Below, one piece after another: positions 17,701 through 25,903 of a DNA stretch of 64,000 bases. The stretch spans positions 7,378,001 through 7,442,000 of the forward strand of contig NZ_CP021780.1 of assembly GCF_002192415.1 (NCBI RefSeq). The letters are read 5' to 3'. The notes beneath the pieces were generated by a model, which was not told the origin of the DNA, made no database searches, and worked only from the letters and a program-made list of their open reading frames with translations. This DNA is from Paenibacillus donghaensis. GTDB lineage: Bacteria; Bacillota; Bacilli; Paenibacillales; Paenibacillaceae. A program made the position numbers and the translations under genes. The first letter of the stretch is position 1; every line of letters begins with the position of its first letter.

Positions 17701-18724
17701 TTATTTGAAGTTGGAGGGTGTGCACAAGAGCTTCGGCGGGACAGCTGTGCTGGACCGCATAGATCTTGAGATTCGGCAGGGAGAGCTGGTCACCCTGCTT
17801 GGCCCTTCCGGGTGCGGCAAAAGCACACTGCTGCGCTGTATCGCCGGACTAACCGGGCTGGACAGCGGCAGAATTGTGCTGGAGCACAACGACCTGGCGA
17901 AGCTGCCGCCGCGGAGCAGGGAGGTGGGCATGGTCTTTCAGTCTTATGCACTGTTCCCCAATCTGACCGTCTTTCAGAATGTGGAATACGGCATGAAGAT
18001 GCGCGGAATGCCCAAGGCAGTGCGGCGCAGCCGCACCGAAGAGCTACTGGCCCTCGTTGATTTGGAGGCCAAAGTGAATGCCTATCCGCATGCGCTCTCG
18101 GGCGGACAGCAGCAGCGGGTCGCGCTGGCCCGTTCGCTTGCGGTCGAACCGAAGGTGCTGCTGCTGGATGAGCCGCTCAGCGCGCTGGATGCCAGAATCC
18201 GCAAGAATCTGCGTACGGAAATCCGCAATATCCAGAAGCGTCTGAATATGACGACGCTGTTCGTTACCCATGATCAGGAGGAGGCACTGATCCTGTCGGA
18301 CCGCGTCTGCCTGATGAATGAGGGCCGGATCGTGCAGGACGGCTCGCCGGAGACAATGTACACAGCGCCCCGCACAGAGTTCGCCGCCCGTTTCATGGGC
18401 AGCTATAACGTGCTGGCGCGGCGGGAGGCAGAGCGGTTGTTTCCCGGTCTTCATGGGAATTCAAGCAGCTATGCCATCCGCCCGGAAGCGCTGGTGCTGC
18501 TGCGCACAGGCGATGCCCACACCGGAGAAGCGGGAGCAAGGCTGGTCCCGGATGCAACGGTCCACACGATATCCGTGTTAGGCAACATTATCCGCTGCAC
18601 GGTTGAAGTGTCAGGCATTCAACTGACGGTAGATGCCCTGAATGATGGAACAGGGCTGCGGTTCAGGGAAGGAGAGCAGGTTACCCTTGCGCTCGATTCC
18701 GGCAAGCTGCTGCATCTGGAGTAA
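17693..18724 (+). CDS. ABC transporter ATPase with TOBE-type C-terminus
   Basis: 343 residues. Walker A GPSGCGKST, Q-loop VFQSYALFPN, signature LSGGQQQR, Walker B VLLLDEPLSALD and switch His in VTHDQEEA. Residues from about 240 form a TOBE-like regulatory region. Overall it belongs to the PotA/FbpC/PhnT group. It energises the permeases encoded directly upstream. Confidence 0.93.
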   Translation: MNDYLKLEGVHKSFGGTAVLDRIDLEIRQGELVTLLGPSGCGKSTLLRCIAGLTGLDSGRIVLEHNDLAKLPPRSREVGMVFQSYALFPNLTVFQNVEYGMKMRGMPKAVRRSRTEELLALVDLEAKVNAYPHALSGGQQQRVALARSLAVEPKVLLLDEPLSALDARIRKNLRTEIRNIQKRLNMTTLFVTHDQEEALILSDRVCLMNEGRIVQDGSPETMYTAPRTEFAARFMGSYNVLARREAERLFPGLHGNSSSYAIRPEALVLLRTGDAHTGEAGARLVPDATVHTISVLGNIIRCTVEVSGIQLTVDALNDGTGLRFREGEQVTLALDSGKLLHLE

Positions 18725-18775
18725 GAAGGCATGTAAGGCTGCCAACATTTTATACTCGAAAGGCGGGATTATTGG

Positions 18776-19651
18776 ATGACGGACACAGAAGTGGCGAACA
18801 AGCTCATTGTGGTGGTGCTCGATGGACTGCGGTATGATGCGGCGCGCAAATATATGGGTTACATGGAGCATTTGGTGGAGCAGGGCCTCTTCTCCTGCTA
18901 TAGAGTCCAGTCGGAGCTGCCCAGCCTGTCCCGTCCGCTGTATGAGGTGCTGCTTACCGGCACTCCGGCTGCGAAGAATGGTATTACGGCGAATCACATC
19001 GTCCGGCCCAGCCGGGAGCAGAGTGTCTTTCACCTGGCGGTAGCTGCCAATCTGCGCACAGCTGCCGCTGCCTATCACTGGGTCAGTGAGCTGTACGGGA
19101 CGGCTCCGTTCAACCCGGTCACCGACCGCCATCAGCATAATGTGCTGAAGCCGATCCAGCATGGCAGCTTCTATTTCGAGGATCATTATCCGGACAGCCA
19201 TGTGTTTGCCGATGCGGAATATTTGCGGAATGCCTTTGATCCGCATTTTCTCTACATCCATTCGATGAACATCGATGATGCCGGGCACCATAGCGGCGGG
19301 GAGAGCAAGGAATATGAGCTGGCGGTAAGAAAAGCGGACGGACTGCTTGCTGCCGTACTACCGCAGTGGATGGAGCAGGGCTACACCGTTCTGGTTACAG
19401 CGGATCACGGGATGAATGCGAACGGCTATCATGGCGGGGTATCCCCTGCGGAACGCCAGGTGCCACTGTATACGTTCGGAGAGAACGTGCTGTCACCGGA
19501 GCAGGAGATTCAGGCGCTGCCCCAGCTGCGGCTGGCCCCTTTAATGTGCCATTGCCTGGGTCTTGCACCTGCGGAGGCAATGAGTAAAGTGGGTCTGCCG
19601 GAGCTGCCTCCGTCCGCATCCCTTCGATATGAGGATGAACCTGTTCATTAA
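18776..19651 (+). CDS. alkaline-phosphatase-superfamily hydrolase (PDE/NPP type)
   Basis: 291 residues from ATG 18776, 51 bases after the ATPase stop. It has the superfamily's metal sites: VVVLDGLRYD at the N-terminus, SLSRPLYEVLLTG with the nucleophile region, and the later IDDAGHH and TADHGM blocks. Relatives are nucleotide pyrophosphatases/phosphodiesterases and phosphonoacetate hydrolase. No signal peptide, so it acts in the cytosol, presumably on the compound imported by the operon's transporter. The exact substrate is unknown. Confidence 0.85.
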   Translation: MTDTEVANKLIVVVLDGLRYDAARKYMGYMEHLVEQGLFSCYRVQSELPSLSRPLYEVLLTGTPAAKNGITANHIVRPSREQSVFHLAVAANLRTAAAAYHWVSELYGTAPFNPVTDRHQHNVLKPIQHGSFYFEDHYPDSHVFADAEYLRNAFDPHFLYIHSMNIDDAGHHSGGESKEYELAVRKADGLLAAVLPQWMEQGYTVLVTADHGMNANGYHGGVSPAERQVPLYTFGENVLSPEQEIQALPQLRLAPLMCHCLGLAPAEAMSKVGLPELPPSASLRYEDEPVH

Positions 19652-19765
19652 TGTACAGTGGAGCACACGGATTGTAGCCAGTCTGCATGATTTATTTTTT
19701 GCTGCGCTATCCTGTAGTATAATGAGAGAATCTTAAATACAGGGCGGCAAAGGAGATTGCATCAA

Positions 19766-20002
19766 ATGGAAGCAACAGCACAAGCGGTAGCCGAATGGAT
19801 GGTCAAGGAGATTCAATTTACCGGGACATTGTATCAGACGGCTGCGATTGAATATGTGAAGGCCAACTTCGGAGAAGAGTTTGTATTTGTGAATGAGAAC
19901 GGCAATGCCTCATTGTCCAAAGAGGTGAAGAAGGCCTTCCGCAAGCTGCATGGCGGCAGAATTGCCTGGGACCGCGACGGCTTCCTATGGGCCTGGACGT
20001 GA
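19766..20002 (+). CDS. small conserved protein (DUF6953-like)
   Basis: 78 residues from ATG 19766, nine bases after AAAGGAG. Soluble; it starts with a helix (ATAQAVAEWMVKEI) and contains FGEEFVFVNENGNASL and a C-terminal WDRDGFLWAW. This pattern is shared by small Bacillales proteins grouped as DUF6953; I am fairly but not fully sure of that family name. Function unknown. Monocistronic, ending in its own terminator. Confidence 0.75.
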   Translation: MEATAQAVAEWMVKEIQFTGTLYQTAAIEYVKANFGEEFVFVNENGNASLSKEVKKAFRKLHGGRIAWDRDGFLWAWT

Positions 20003-20040
20003 AACAAGAGCTCCTTGCGGCAGCAAGGGGCTCTTGTTTG
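20002..20040 (+). terminator. intrinsic terminator
   Basis: AAACAAGAGC/CTCTTGTTT stem with an inner CCTTGC/GCAAGG pairing and a GGCA-like loop, ending in TTTG; it overlaps the stop codon region of the small gene. Confidence 0.85.
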
Positions 20041-20102
20041 TGTGGATTTTATATGAAAGTTCAGCAGGCAATTTAACCACCTGCGCCGTGACCGATAACC
20101 CC

Positions 20103-20287
20103 TAACTGCATTTCGTGCACTTATAATCTCAAATTTACCACTGCTGAGCGCTATAACTGTATTCTGTACATTTAAATATGCAATAAATGGCCTAAAATGA
20201 TATTTTGGAAATATATAACTGCACTAAATACAACTATATCCAAAAGAGAGACTAATCAGGCCGAAATAAGTGTATGAAATACAGTTA
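20103..20287. repeat. four-module palindromic array, TAACTGC type
   Basis: Four 21-bp modules start at 20103, 20154, 20216 and 20267 (spacings 51, 62, 51). Each has a 7-base arm, 7 bases and a 7-base arm: TAACTGC/GCACTTA, TAACTGT/ACATTTA, TAACTGC/ACAACTA, TAAGTGT/ACAGTTA. The sequence is distinct from the 762-943 type but the geometry is the same. It fills the 20041-20334 gap between converging genes; nothing else is visible there. Confidence 0.8.
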
Positions 20288-20334
20288 AGATCATCAGCGG
20301 GTGTTTATTACTACAGACTCGCTACACTATCCGC

Positions 20335-21414
20335 TCAAATATACTCCAGCATTCCCCGCTCTTTCAGCAGATCCACGATTTCCTTCACCGACTGCGCCTT
20401 GTCCTTGGGGCAGATCAGCAGCGCATCTCCCGTATCGGCAATGATGAAGCCGTCCACACCAATGGTGGTGATCAGCCGGCCGTTGCCGTAGATAATGGAA
20501 TGGTGGGTATCAATCCCCACATGATTGGCTTTGATTATATTGCCTTCGTCATCCGGAGGGAAGATCGCTCCGAGCGCATCCCAGCTGCCGATGTCGTTCC
20601 AGCCGAACTGGCCGGAGAGCACGACCACATCATCCGAGCGCTCCAATATACCGTAATCGATCGATATACTCTGCAGAGCCGGATAGATCTGGTTAATCAC
20701 AGCTTCCTCCTGATCGGTGCCAAGCGCCTCGCGGATCGGCAGCATCATTTTGTAGAGCCGAGGCAGATAACGCTGGAAATTGTCGAGAATCACCGAAGTT
20801 TTCCAGATAAAAATCCCGCTGTTCCACAGATAATTCCCGGAAGCCAGATACCCCTGGGCCTGCTTGAAGTTAGGTTTCTCCACAAACTCAGCCACCTCAT
20901 ATACAGCCACAGGCTGCCGGACAAGGGGCTCCTTCACAAAATCAATATAGCCATACCCCGTAGAAGGGAAGGTAGGTTTGATTCCGATCGTGACGATTTT
21001 GTCGGTCTCCTCCGCGACGGTGCAAGCTTCATCCAGCGTTAGCCGGAACTGATCCTCATCGGTAATATGATGATCGGAGGGCAGCACAACCATCAAGGAG
21101 TCGCCATGGGCCTTCTCAATGGACAAGGCCGCAAATAGAATGCTGGCCGAGGTGTTCCGCGCCACCGGCTCGATCAGGATATTGCTGCTCGAGACACTGC
21201 TGTGCATGATGCTCTCCATTAATACTGCCTGCGAACGATTGGTGACGATCACCGTATTCTCCTGCGGGATAATACCCTTGAAGCGTTCAATCGTATCGTT
21301 CAGCATAATATCGTTGCCGCTGATGTTCAGCAGCTGCTTGGGCGTCTCCTGCCGGGACAGCGGCCAGAAGCGGGTGCCGCCTCCGCCGGCCAGAATAGTT
21401 GCGTATCTATTCAT
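20335..21414 (-). CDS. mannose-1-phosphate guanylyltransferase
   Basis: 359 residues. The N-terminal nucleotidyltransferase signature LAGGGGTRFWPLSRQETPKQ is clear, followed by VLPSDHHI and the FVEKPN motif, with a short beta-helix-like C-terminus and no phosphomannose-isomerase cupin. It makes GDP-mannose from mannose 1-phosphate and GTP in the cytosol. Last gene of a leftward three-gene operon with an alpha/alpha-barrel protein and a GT4 enzyme, overlapping the upstream gene by eight bases. This suggests GDP-mannose supply for a mannosylated product. Confidence 0.92.
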   Translation of the reverse strand: MNRYATILAGGGGTRFWPLSRQETPKQLLNISGNDIMLNDTIERFKGIIPQENTVIVTNRSQAVLMESIMHSSVSSSNILIEPVARNTSASILFAALSIEKAHGDSLMVVLPSDHHITDEDQFRLTLDEACTVAEETDKIVTIGIKPTFPSTGYGYIDFVKEPLVRQPVAVYEVAEFVEKPNFKQAQGYLASGNYLWNSGIFIWKTSVILDNFQRYLPRLYKMMLPIREALGTDQEEAVINQIYPALQSISIDYGILERSDDVVVLSGQFGWNDIGSWDALGAIFPPDDEGNIIKANHVGIDTHHSIIYGNGRLITTIGVDGFIIADTGDALLICPKDKAQSVKEIVDLLKERGMLEYI

Positions 21415-22516
21415 GATGCATCACCAGATGGGCAATCGACAGCGAGATGATGCTCTCCGAGCCTTGGTTCAGGTTGAGGCCTGTGCTGTGGATGCCGTCA
21501 TAGCAAGCGCCGGTCTGAGGATCAATTAAGGACAGATTCAACGAGTTGGATCCCGTGTACCAGTTGTAACAGATGGAGGCGAGCTTCAGGTAAGAGGAAT
21601 CATGCAGTACGATAGCCGCTTCCTTGCAGGCCAGCAGCATCTCGCAGGCTTCAATCGGCTGCTCGTCGTAGAGTGCCGCCGTTCCGCCGCGCAGCATCCA
21701 GCCATGGCTGCCGATCGGCTTGTAGTAGCCGGCTTCCGTGAATGTCATGGAGACTAGGAATTCCAGACTTTCCTGGGCTGCTTCCTTCAGGCTGAGATTG
21801 CCGGAGAGCGAGTAGGCCTTCAGGAGCGCCCACGGGAGCATGGAATTGCCATAAGTCAGACTGTCCTCGAACCAATTCCAGCCCTCGCCACGTCTGTTTA
21901 CATAGAGAAGCTGCAGCTTGACGCCCATGTCTTCTATCAGGTTCATGATGAACTCCCGGGGCAGAAAAGCCAGTTCCTCTTCAGTGCCGGGCGTATGGGG
22001 ATAAGGAAAAGCATAGGTTAAAGCGCCGCTGGTCTCAATCAGGCTGGTTAAGCCGATTAGGGCATATGCACTTGCGCGCGGCGATTCCAGCCTACCGAGA
22101 TGCGGCAAGGCCTGATTGATCAGATACCGGCAGGTGTTCATTAGATTATCCGGCAAGCCGGCTGAACGGGACAGCGCGAAGCCGAGGGCCCAAACGGTGC
22201 GTCCCTGGCAATCCTCCGAGCCGCTGTCTTCCATAAACGAACGGCTATAATCCATAAAGTTTCTAAAGTTCCCCTGCCTGTTCTGGGCATGATGAATGAA
22301 GGCGATATAAGTGTTAATGAGTCCGAGTGCAGCAGGTTCTCTGGTGTTCTCGTATAACAAGACCGCTGCGATCAATGCCCGGGCGTTATCGTCGGTAGTG
22401 TAGCCCTTCTCGCGGTCAGGAACGCCAAACTTGGTATGCTGAAAAATGCCGGTGTCATCCGTAATCCGGTACAGATAATCCGGGTTGAATTTCTTCGCAA
22501 GGTTTTGAACTTCCAT
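21407..22516 (-). CDS. (alpha/alpha)-barrel glycan-associated protein
   Basis: 369 residues from ATG 22516, which overlaps the preceding stop by one base (TAATG) and follows AAGGAG. The repeated helical pairs with tryptophan- and glycine-rich turns (GVPDREKGYTTDDNARALIA, EGWNWFEDSLTYGNSMLPWA) indicate an (alpha/alpha)-type toroid as in glycoside hydrolases and epimerases. Relatives are found fused or next to GT4 mannosyltransferases and are often mis-annotated as glycosyltransferases. The catalytic activity is not established. Confidence 0.75.
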   Translation of the reverse strand: MEVQNLAKKFNPDYLYRITDDTGIFQHTKFGVPDREKGYTTDDNARALIAAVLLYENTREPAALGLINTYIAFIHHAQNRQGNFRNFMDYSRSFMEDSGSEDCQGRTVWALGFALSRSAGLPDNLMNTCRYLINQALPHLGRLESPRASAYALIGLTSLIETSGALTYAFPYPHTPGTEEELAFLPREFIMNLIEDMGVKLQLLYVNRRGEGWNWFEDSLTYGNSMLPWALLKAYSLSGNLSLKEAAQESLEFLVSMTFTEAGYYKPIGSHGWMLRGGTAALYDEQPIEACEMLLACKEAAIVLHDSSYLKLASICYNWYTGSNSLNLSLIDPQTGACYDGIHSTGLNLNQGSESIISLSIAHLVMHHE

Positions 22517-23697
22517 TAAATCACACTCCTTCCGGAGAATTGTGACAGCGCCAGCGTCTCCTGAAATAAGGAAGCATAAGTCTTGGCGATTTCGCTCCAC
22601 ATCATCGCGGATCCGAGCTTCTGGGTACGCTTCTCCATCTCCTGAACGACGGAAGGATTGTTCAGCAGCTGCAGAATGCAGGCTTCCAGGGAAGCCGAGT
22701 CACGGAAGCCAGCCAGTAGTCCCCGGCCTTCCGCCAGCATCTCCTCGGCGTAGCGGTAAGGGGTAGAGATAATTACGCGGCCATAACCTACACCATAAGC
22801 CAGCGTGCCGCTGACCGCTTGATCCTTGCCGAGATATGGGGTCATATAAATGTCCGACATCACCAGCGACTGGATGACTTCCTCCTGGGTCAGTAATTTG
22901 TCGACGAACAGCACATTGCGGCCAAGCTCGAATTGTTCTACCAGCTGAGTCAGCTTTTGACGGTATACCTCACCGGTCTCCAGTTTGACCACAGGATGAG
23001 TTTTGCCCCAAATAATATAGAGTGCTTCGGGATGCTGCTTTACTACTCCGCGCATAGCCTCAATAGCATATTCAATTCCTTTGCCGGGGCTGAGAAACCC
23101 AAACGTGGAGATAATCTTGCGACCCTCGAAGCCGTATTGCTCTTTAAGCTTCGCTCTGGATTCGGTGGCGACATAAGGCACGCCGTGATGGATGAAGGCG
23201 ATTTTGGAGGCATCGATATCGTAGATCTGAATCAGATCCTGAACTGTGGATTGTGCCATAGTGACAACCTTCAGGCTGCTCTTGGCAATCTGGGTAATAA
23301 TTTGTTGTTGCTTGGGCGTGGGCTCTGTGAGGACGGTATGAAAAATAGCAATGTATGGAATAGTTAATTTCTCAATAAAGGGGAGCAGGTATTCGCCACT
23401 CTCGCCGCCATAAATCCCGAATTCATGCTGAATGACGAGCAAATCGGTAGTTGAGCTGTTGAGGGCATCTGCTGCATCCATGTAATCAGCCAGCTGGTGC
23501 TGGTTAATTTCACGGATTACCTGATCGCCATAGGCGTAGGTTTCATTGTTGTTCATGGCAATGATTCGCGGTATGTTGAAGCCTTGAAGGTCGACGAACT
23601 GATCCATCAGATCCTGTGTAAAGGTGGCTATGCCGCACTCCCGGGGCAGACTGGTTCCCAAGAACACGATATTCCGTTTGCTGCTTGTATTTAACAT
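22516..23697 (-). CDS. family 4 glycosyltransferase
   Basis: 393 residues, ATG 23697 after GGGAGG. GT-B fold: an N-terminal acceptor domain beginning LGTSLPRECGIATFTQDL, an IQHEFGIYGG motif, and a C-terminal donor domain with STFGFLSPGKGIEYAIEA and the late EEMLAEGRGLL region. First gene of the leftward mannosyl operon. Transcription should start at the strong promoter at 23827-23855 and pass a leader hairpin at 23736-23766. Confidence 0.88.
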   Translation of the reverse strand: MLNTSSKRNIVFLGTSLPRECGIATFTQDLMDQFVDLQGFNIPRIIAMNNNETYAYGDQVIREINQHQLADYMDAADALNSSTTDLLVIQHEFGIYGGESGEYLLPFIEKLTIPYIAIFHTVLTEPTPKQQQIITQIAKSSLKVVTMAQSTVQDLIQIYDIDASKIAFIHHGVPYVATESRAKLKEQYGFEGRKIISTFGFLSPGKGIEYAIEAMRGVVKQHPEALYIIWGKTHPVVKLETGEVYRQKLTQLVEQFELGRNVLFVDKLLTQEEVIQSLVMSDIYMTPYLGKDQAVSGTLAYGVGYGRVIISTPYRYAEEMLAEGRGLLAGFRDSASLEACILQLLNNPSVVQEMEKRTQKLGSAMMWSEIAKTYASLFQETLALSQFSGRSVI

Positions 23698-23735
23698 TCA
23701 AAGAGCCTCCCTAGTATAATTCCGATTTTGCGATG

Positions 23736-23766
23736 AAAAAAAGAAAATAAAGCAGGCTTTATTTTC
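23736..23766 (-). terminator. terminator-like hairpin in the GT4 operon leader
   Basis: On the minus strand, GAAAATAAAG-CCTG-CTTTATTTTC is followed by seven T. It lies between the promoter and the first gene, where it can only act on that operon, so attenuation is possible. The stem is AT-rich and may be leaky. Confidence 0.6.
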
Positions 23767-23826
23767 TATAGGGAAAGGTATTAAATTATCTGAATATACA
23801 AATGTTGCAAATAATTTCCTGCCCAT

Positions 23827-23855
23827 ACTATACCATGACCATTTTTTCTTGTCAA
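23827..23855 (-). promoter_or_regulatory. sigma-A promoter of the GT4 operon
   Basis: Minus strand TTGACA, 17 bases, TATAGT: a near-perfect sigma-A promoter. The start point would be close to 23820, giving a leader of about 120 bases. Confidence 0.88.
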
Positions 23856-23860
23856 TTTTG

Positions 23861-23889
23861 TTGACTGACCCTGCATCTCCCTTTATATT
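23861..23889 (+). promoter_or_regulatory. sigma-A promoter of the HTH gene
   Basis: TTGACT, 17 bases, TATATT. The -35 box lies five bases from the -35 box of the divergent GT4 promoter, so the two must compete or be co-regulated. Confidence 0.8.
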
Positions 23890-23907
23890 GATGGTGGAGG
23901 TGAAGGA

Positions 23908-24165
23908 ATGCCGGTTATACGAAGCAAATTAAGTGAGGTCATGCAGCAGCATGATCCCAAACTATCGATCCGCAAGCTGGCCAAGGATGTGAATTATCAC
24001 TTTGATTCCGTTCGGCGTATGTATAAGGATGAGATGGTACAGTATCCCCGCGATTTATTGCTGAAGCTATGTTTATATTTCAATGTTCAGCCAGGGGAGC
24101 TCATTCGAATCGAAGCGGATGAAGCGAGCGATAGTAGTGATAGTAGCGATAGTACGATAGAGTGA
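23908..24165 (+). CDS. Xre/Cro-type helix-turn-helix protein
   Basis: 85 residues; GGTGGAGGTGAAGGA precedes ATG 23908. One HTH_26-like domain (LSIRKLAKDVNYHFDSVRRMY, then PRDLLLKLCLYFNVQPGELI) occupies almost the whole protein. The acidic tail is encoded by a 9-base tandem repeat of GATAGTAGT type and reads SDSSDSSDS. It sits 28 bases before the DUF1861 gene and beside the divergent mannosyl operon, so it may regulate either; this is inferred from position only. Confidence 0.8.
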   Translation: MPVIRSKLSEVMQQHDPKLSIRKLAKDVNYHFDSVRRMYKDEMVQYPRDLLLKLCLYFNVQPGELIRIEADEASDSSDSSDSTIE

Positions 24166-24192
24166 ATGGGACGAATTTGAGGGAGGACGGCA

Positions 24193-25140
24193 ATGACAAG
24201 CAACCTGATCAAGCCGGAAACCTGCGAGCAGCTGCTGGATACCTTCTATGCCAAGCTGCGTACCACACAAGTGAAGAAGCTCGTTTTTAGCGGAGTAGGC
24301 AACCGCGACGTTTATAATATCACAGCCCCGTTTAACTACGGCGGGGAGGAAGTCCTGCTTGGAAGAGTGGAGGAGCGGTCTAGCGAGTTCTCGCAAGTCT
24401 TTTTCTTCACCTGTGAGCATGAGGTCTGGAGTCCACGCATACATACCCATACTTACAACCTGCAGGACCCCTGCGTCACTATGATCAATGGTGAATTAAT
24501 AGTGGGCGGCGTGGAGGTGATTACAGCACCCGATCAGCCGGAAGTCATCGTATCCTGGGTAACGCAGTTCTACCGGGGTCGCGATATCGATTCCCTATGC
24601 CATTTCTCGTCCGGTCCCGGGACCATGAAGGATATCCGCCTGATTGAACTGGCCGACGGCCGGATTGGAGTATTCACAAGACCACAAGGTATAAGAGGCG
24701 GAAGAGGCCAGATCGGCTTCACAATTATTCGCTCTCTTGAGGAGCTGAACGAACAGACCTTCGCAGAAGCCGATCTGCTGAAAGACCAGTTTGTTCCCGA
24801 GGAGTGGGGAGGGGCCAACGAAGCCCACTTGCTGAGCAACGGTCATGTGGGGGTGCTGGGCCATATCGCCTGTATGGACAATCAGGCGCACAAGCATTAT
24901 TATTCGATGGCCTTCTCCTTGAATCCGCAGACGCTGGAGACCACTCCGATCAAGATCATCGCGACCCGGGGTGATTTCCCGGTGGGGCCGGGCAAGCGGC
25001 CGGAACTGAAGGATGTTATATTCAGCGGCGGCTTGATCCGCTCCGGCAATGGACGGGCAGTTCTGTCCGTAGGAGTAAGTGATGCTGAGGCGTATCAGAT
25101 TGAGATCCCTGATCCTTTTATTGAATATGAGCTAAATTGA
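24193..25140 (+). CDS. DUF1861 family protein, likely GH130-related
   Basis: 315 residues, ATG 24193 after GGGAGGACGGC. A five-bladed propeller-like protein with FSGVGNRDVYNITAPF at the start, WSPRIHTHTYNLQDP, RIGVFTRPQGIRGGRGQIGF and ANEAHLLSNGHVGVLGHIA. This matches DUF1861, related to GH130 mannoside phosphorylases and mannosidases. A role in mannooligosaccharide turnover fits the adjacent GDP-mannose operon, but the activity is inferred. Confidence 0.8.
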   Translation: MTSNLIKPETCEQLLDTFYAKLRTTQVKKLVFSGVGNRDVYNITAPFNYGGEEVLLGRVEERSSEFSQVFFFTCEHEVWSPRIHTHTYNLQDPCVTMINGELIVGGVEVITAPDQPEVIVSWVTQFYRGRDIDSLCHFSSGPGTMKDIRLIELADGRIGVFTRPQGIRGGRGQIGFTIIRSLEELNEQTFAEADLLKDQFVPEEWGGANEAHLLSNGHVGVLGHIACMDNQAHKHYYSMAFSLNPQTLETTPIKIIATRGDFPVGPGKRPELKDVIFSGGLIRSGNGRAVLSVGVSDAEAYQIEIPDPFIEYELN

Positions 25141-25165
25141 CTAGATTCTATGGTCATGTTATAAT
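25137..25165 (+). promoter_or_regulatory. sigma-A promoter of the L25 gene
   Basis: TTGACT, 17 bases, TATAAT. The -35 box overlaps the stop codon of the DUF1861 gene. Confidence 0.9.
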
Positions 25166-25208
25166 AACGTGACAAGAATTTATGGTCGAAGAGAGCGGGA
25201 ACTCAATA

Positions 25209-25808
25209 ATGAGCAAGATTATTCAACTGAACGTGCGTGCAGCCGGAACCAAGTCGGACATGAAGGCAGCCAGACATGCTGGACGTATTCCGGCAGTGTT
25301 GTATGGTGTCGGTAAGGAAACGGTGTCTGTGGAAGTGAATGAGAAGGAAATGCTTGAGATGCTGCGCAAGAACCCCCGGGCTATTCTGCAGGGCAAGGTA
25401 TCGGATGAGAAGGTTGTGCCGGTGATCGTGCAGAATATCCAGAAGGACAGTATGTCCGGCAAAATCAAGCATATCGATTTCCAGCACGTGAACATGTCAG
25501 TAAGCATGGACAGCAATGTGACGATCCATTATGCTGGAGAGCCTGTCGGTGTGAAGAACGGCGGCGTTCAGCAGGTAGAGATCTATGAGGTTCAGGTCCG
25601 TTGTATGCCAGACGTCCTGCCGACTTCCATGGAAGTGGATATCAGCGGCCTCGATGTTGGCGGGCAGCTGCTTGTTTCCGATCTGGTCTTCGTCGATGGC
25701 ATCGAAGTTCTGACCGATCCAGCCACAGTTATGATCCAGATCAAACTGGTTCAGGAAGAAGTTGAAGAAGATGCAGCAGCACCTGCTGCGACCGTAACTC
25801 CGGCTTAA
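25209..25808 (+). CDS. ctc: 50S ribosomal protein L25 / general stress protein Ctc
   Basis: About 199 residues from ATG 25209. The N-terminal L25 domain reads AARHAGRIPAVLYGVGKETVSVEVN; the C-terminal TL5-type domain contains VKNGGVQQVEIYEVQVRCMPDVLP. An acidic, Ala-rich tail (EEVEEDAAAPAA) follows. L25/Ctc binds 5S rRNA; in Bacillus it is stress-induced. The ribosome site is weak (GAGAGCGGGA). Transcription is from the consensus promoter at 25137. Confidence 0.92.
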   Translation: MSKIIQLNVRAAGTKSDMKAARHAGRIPAVLYGVGKETVSVEVNEKEMLEMLRKNPRAILQGKVSDEKVVPVIVQNIQKDSMSGKIKHIDFQHVNMSVSMDSNVTIHYAGEPVGVKNGGVQQVEIYEVQVRCMPDVLPTSMEVDISGLDVGGQLLVSDLVFVDGIEVLTDPATVMIQIKLVQEEVEEDAAAPAATVTPA

Positions 25809-25827
25809 TTATAATCCCCACATGAAT

Positions 25828-25895
25828 AACCCCTTACAGAAGCAGCGTTTGGATTCATCGCGATGAATCCAAACGCTGCTTCCTTGTAAGGGGTT
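25828..25895. terminator. 68-base hairpin between converging genes
   Basis: A perfect 44-base palindrome (25839-25882, starting GAAGCAGCGTTT) is extended by AACCCCTTACA/TGTAAGGGGTT arms with a two-base bulge, giving about 33 paired bases with almost no loop. It lies between the converging L25 and helicase genes and should act as a bidirectional terminator. It is unusually long for that role. Confidence 0.85.
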
Positions 25896-25903
25896 GTTTC
25901 GCG

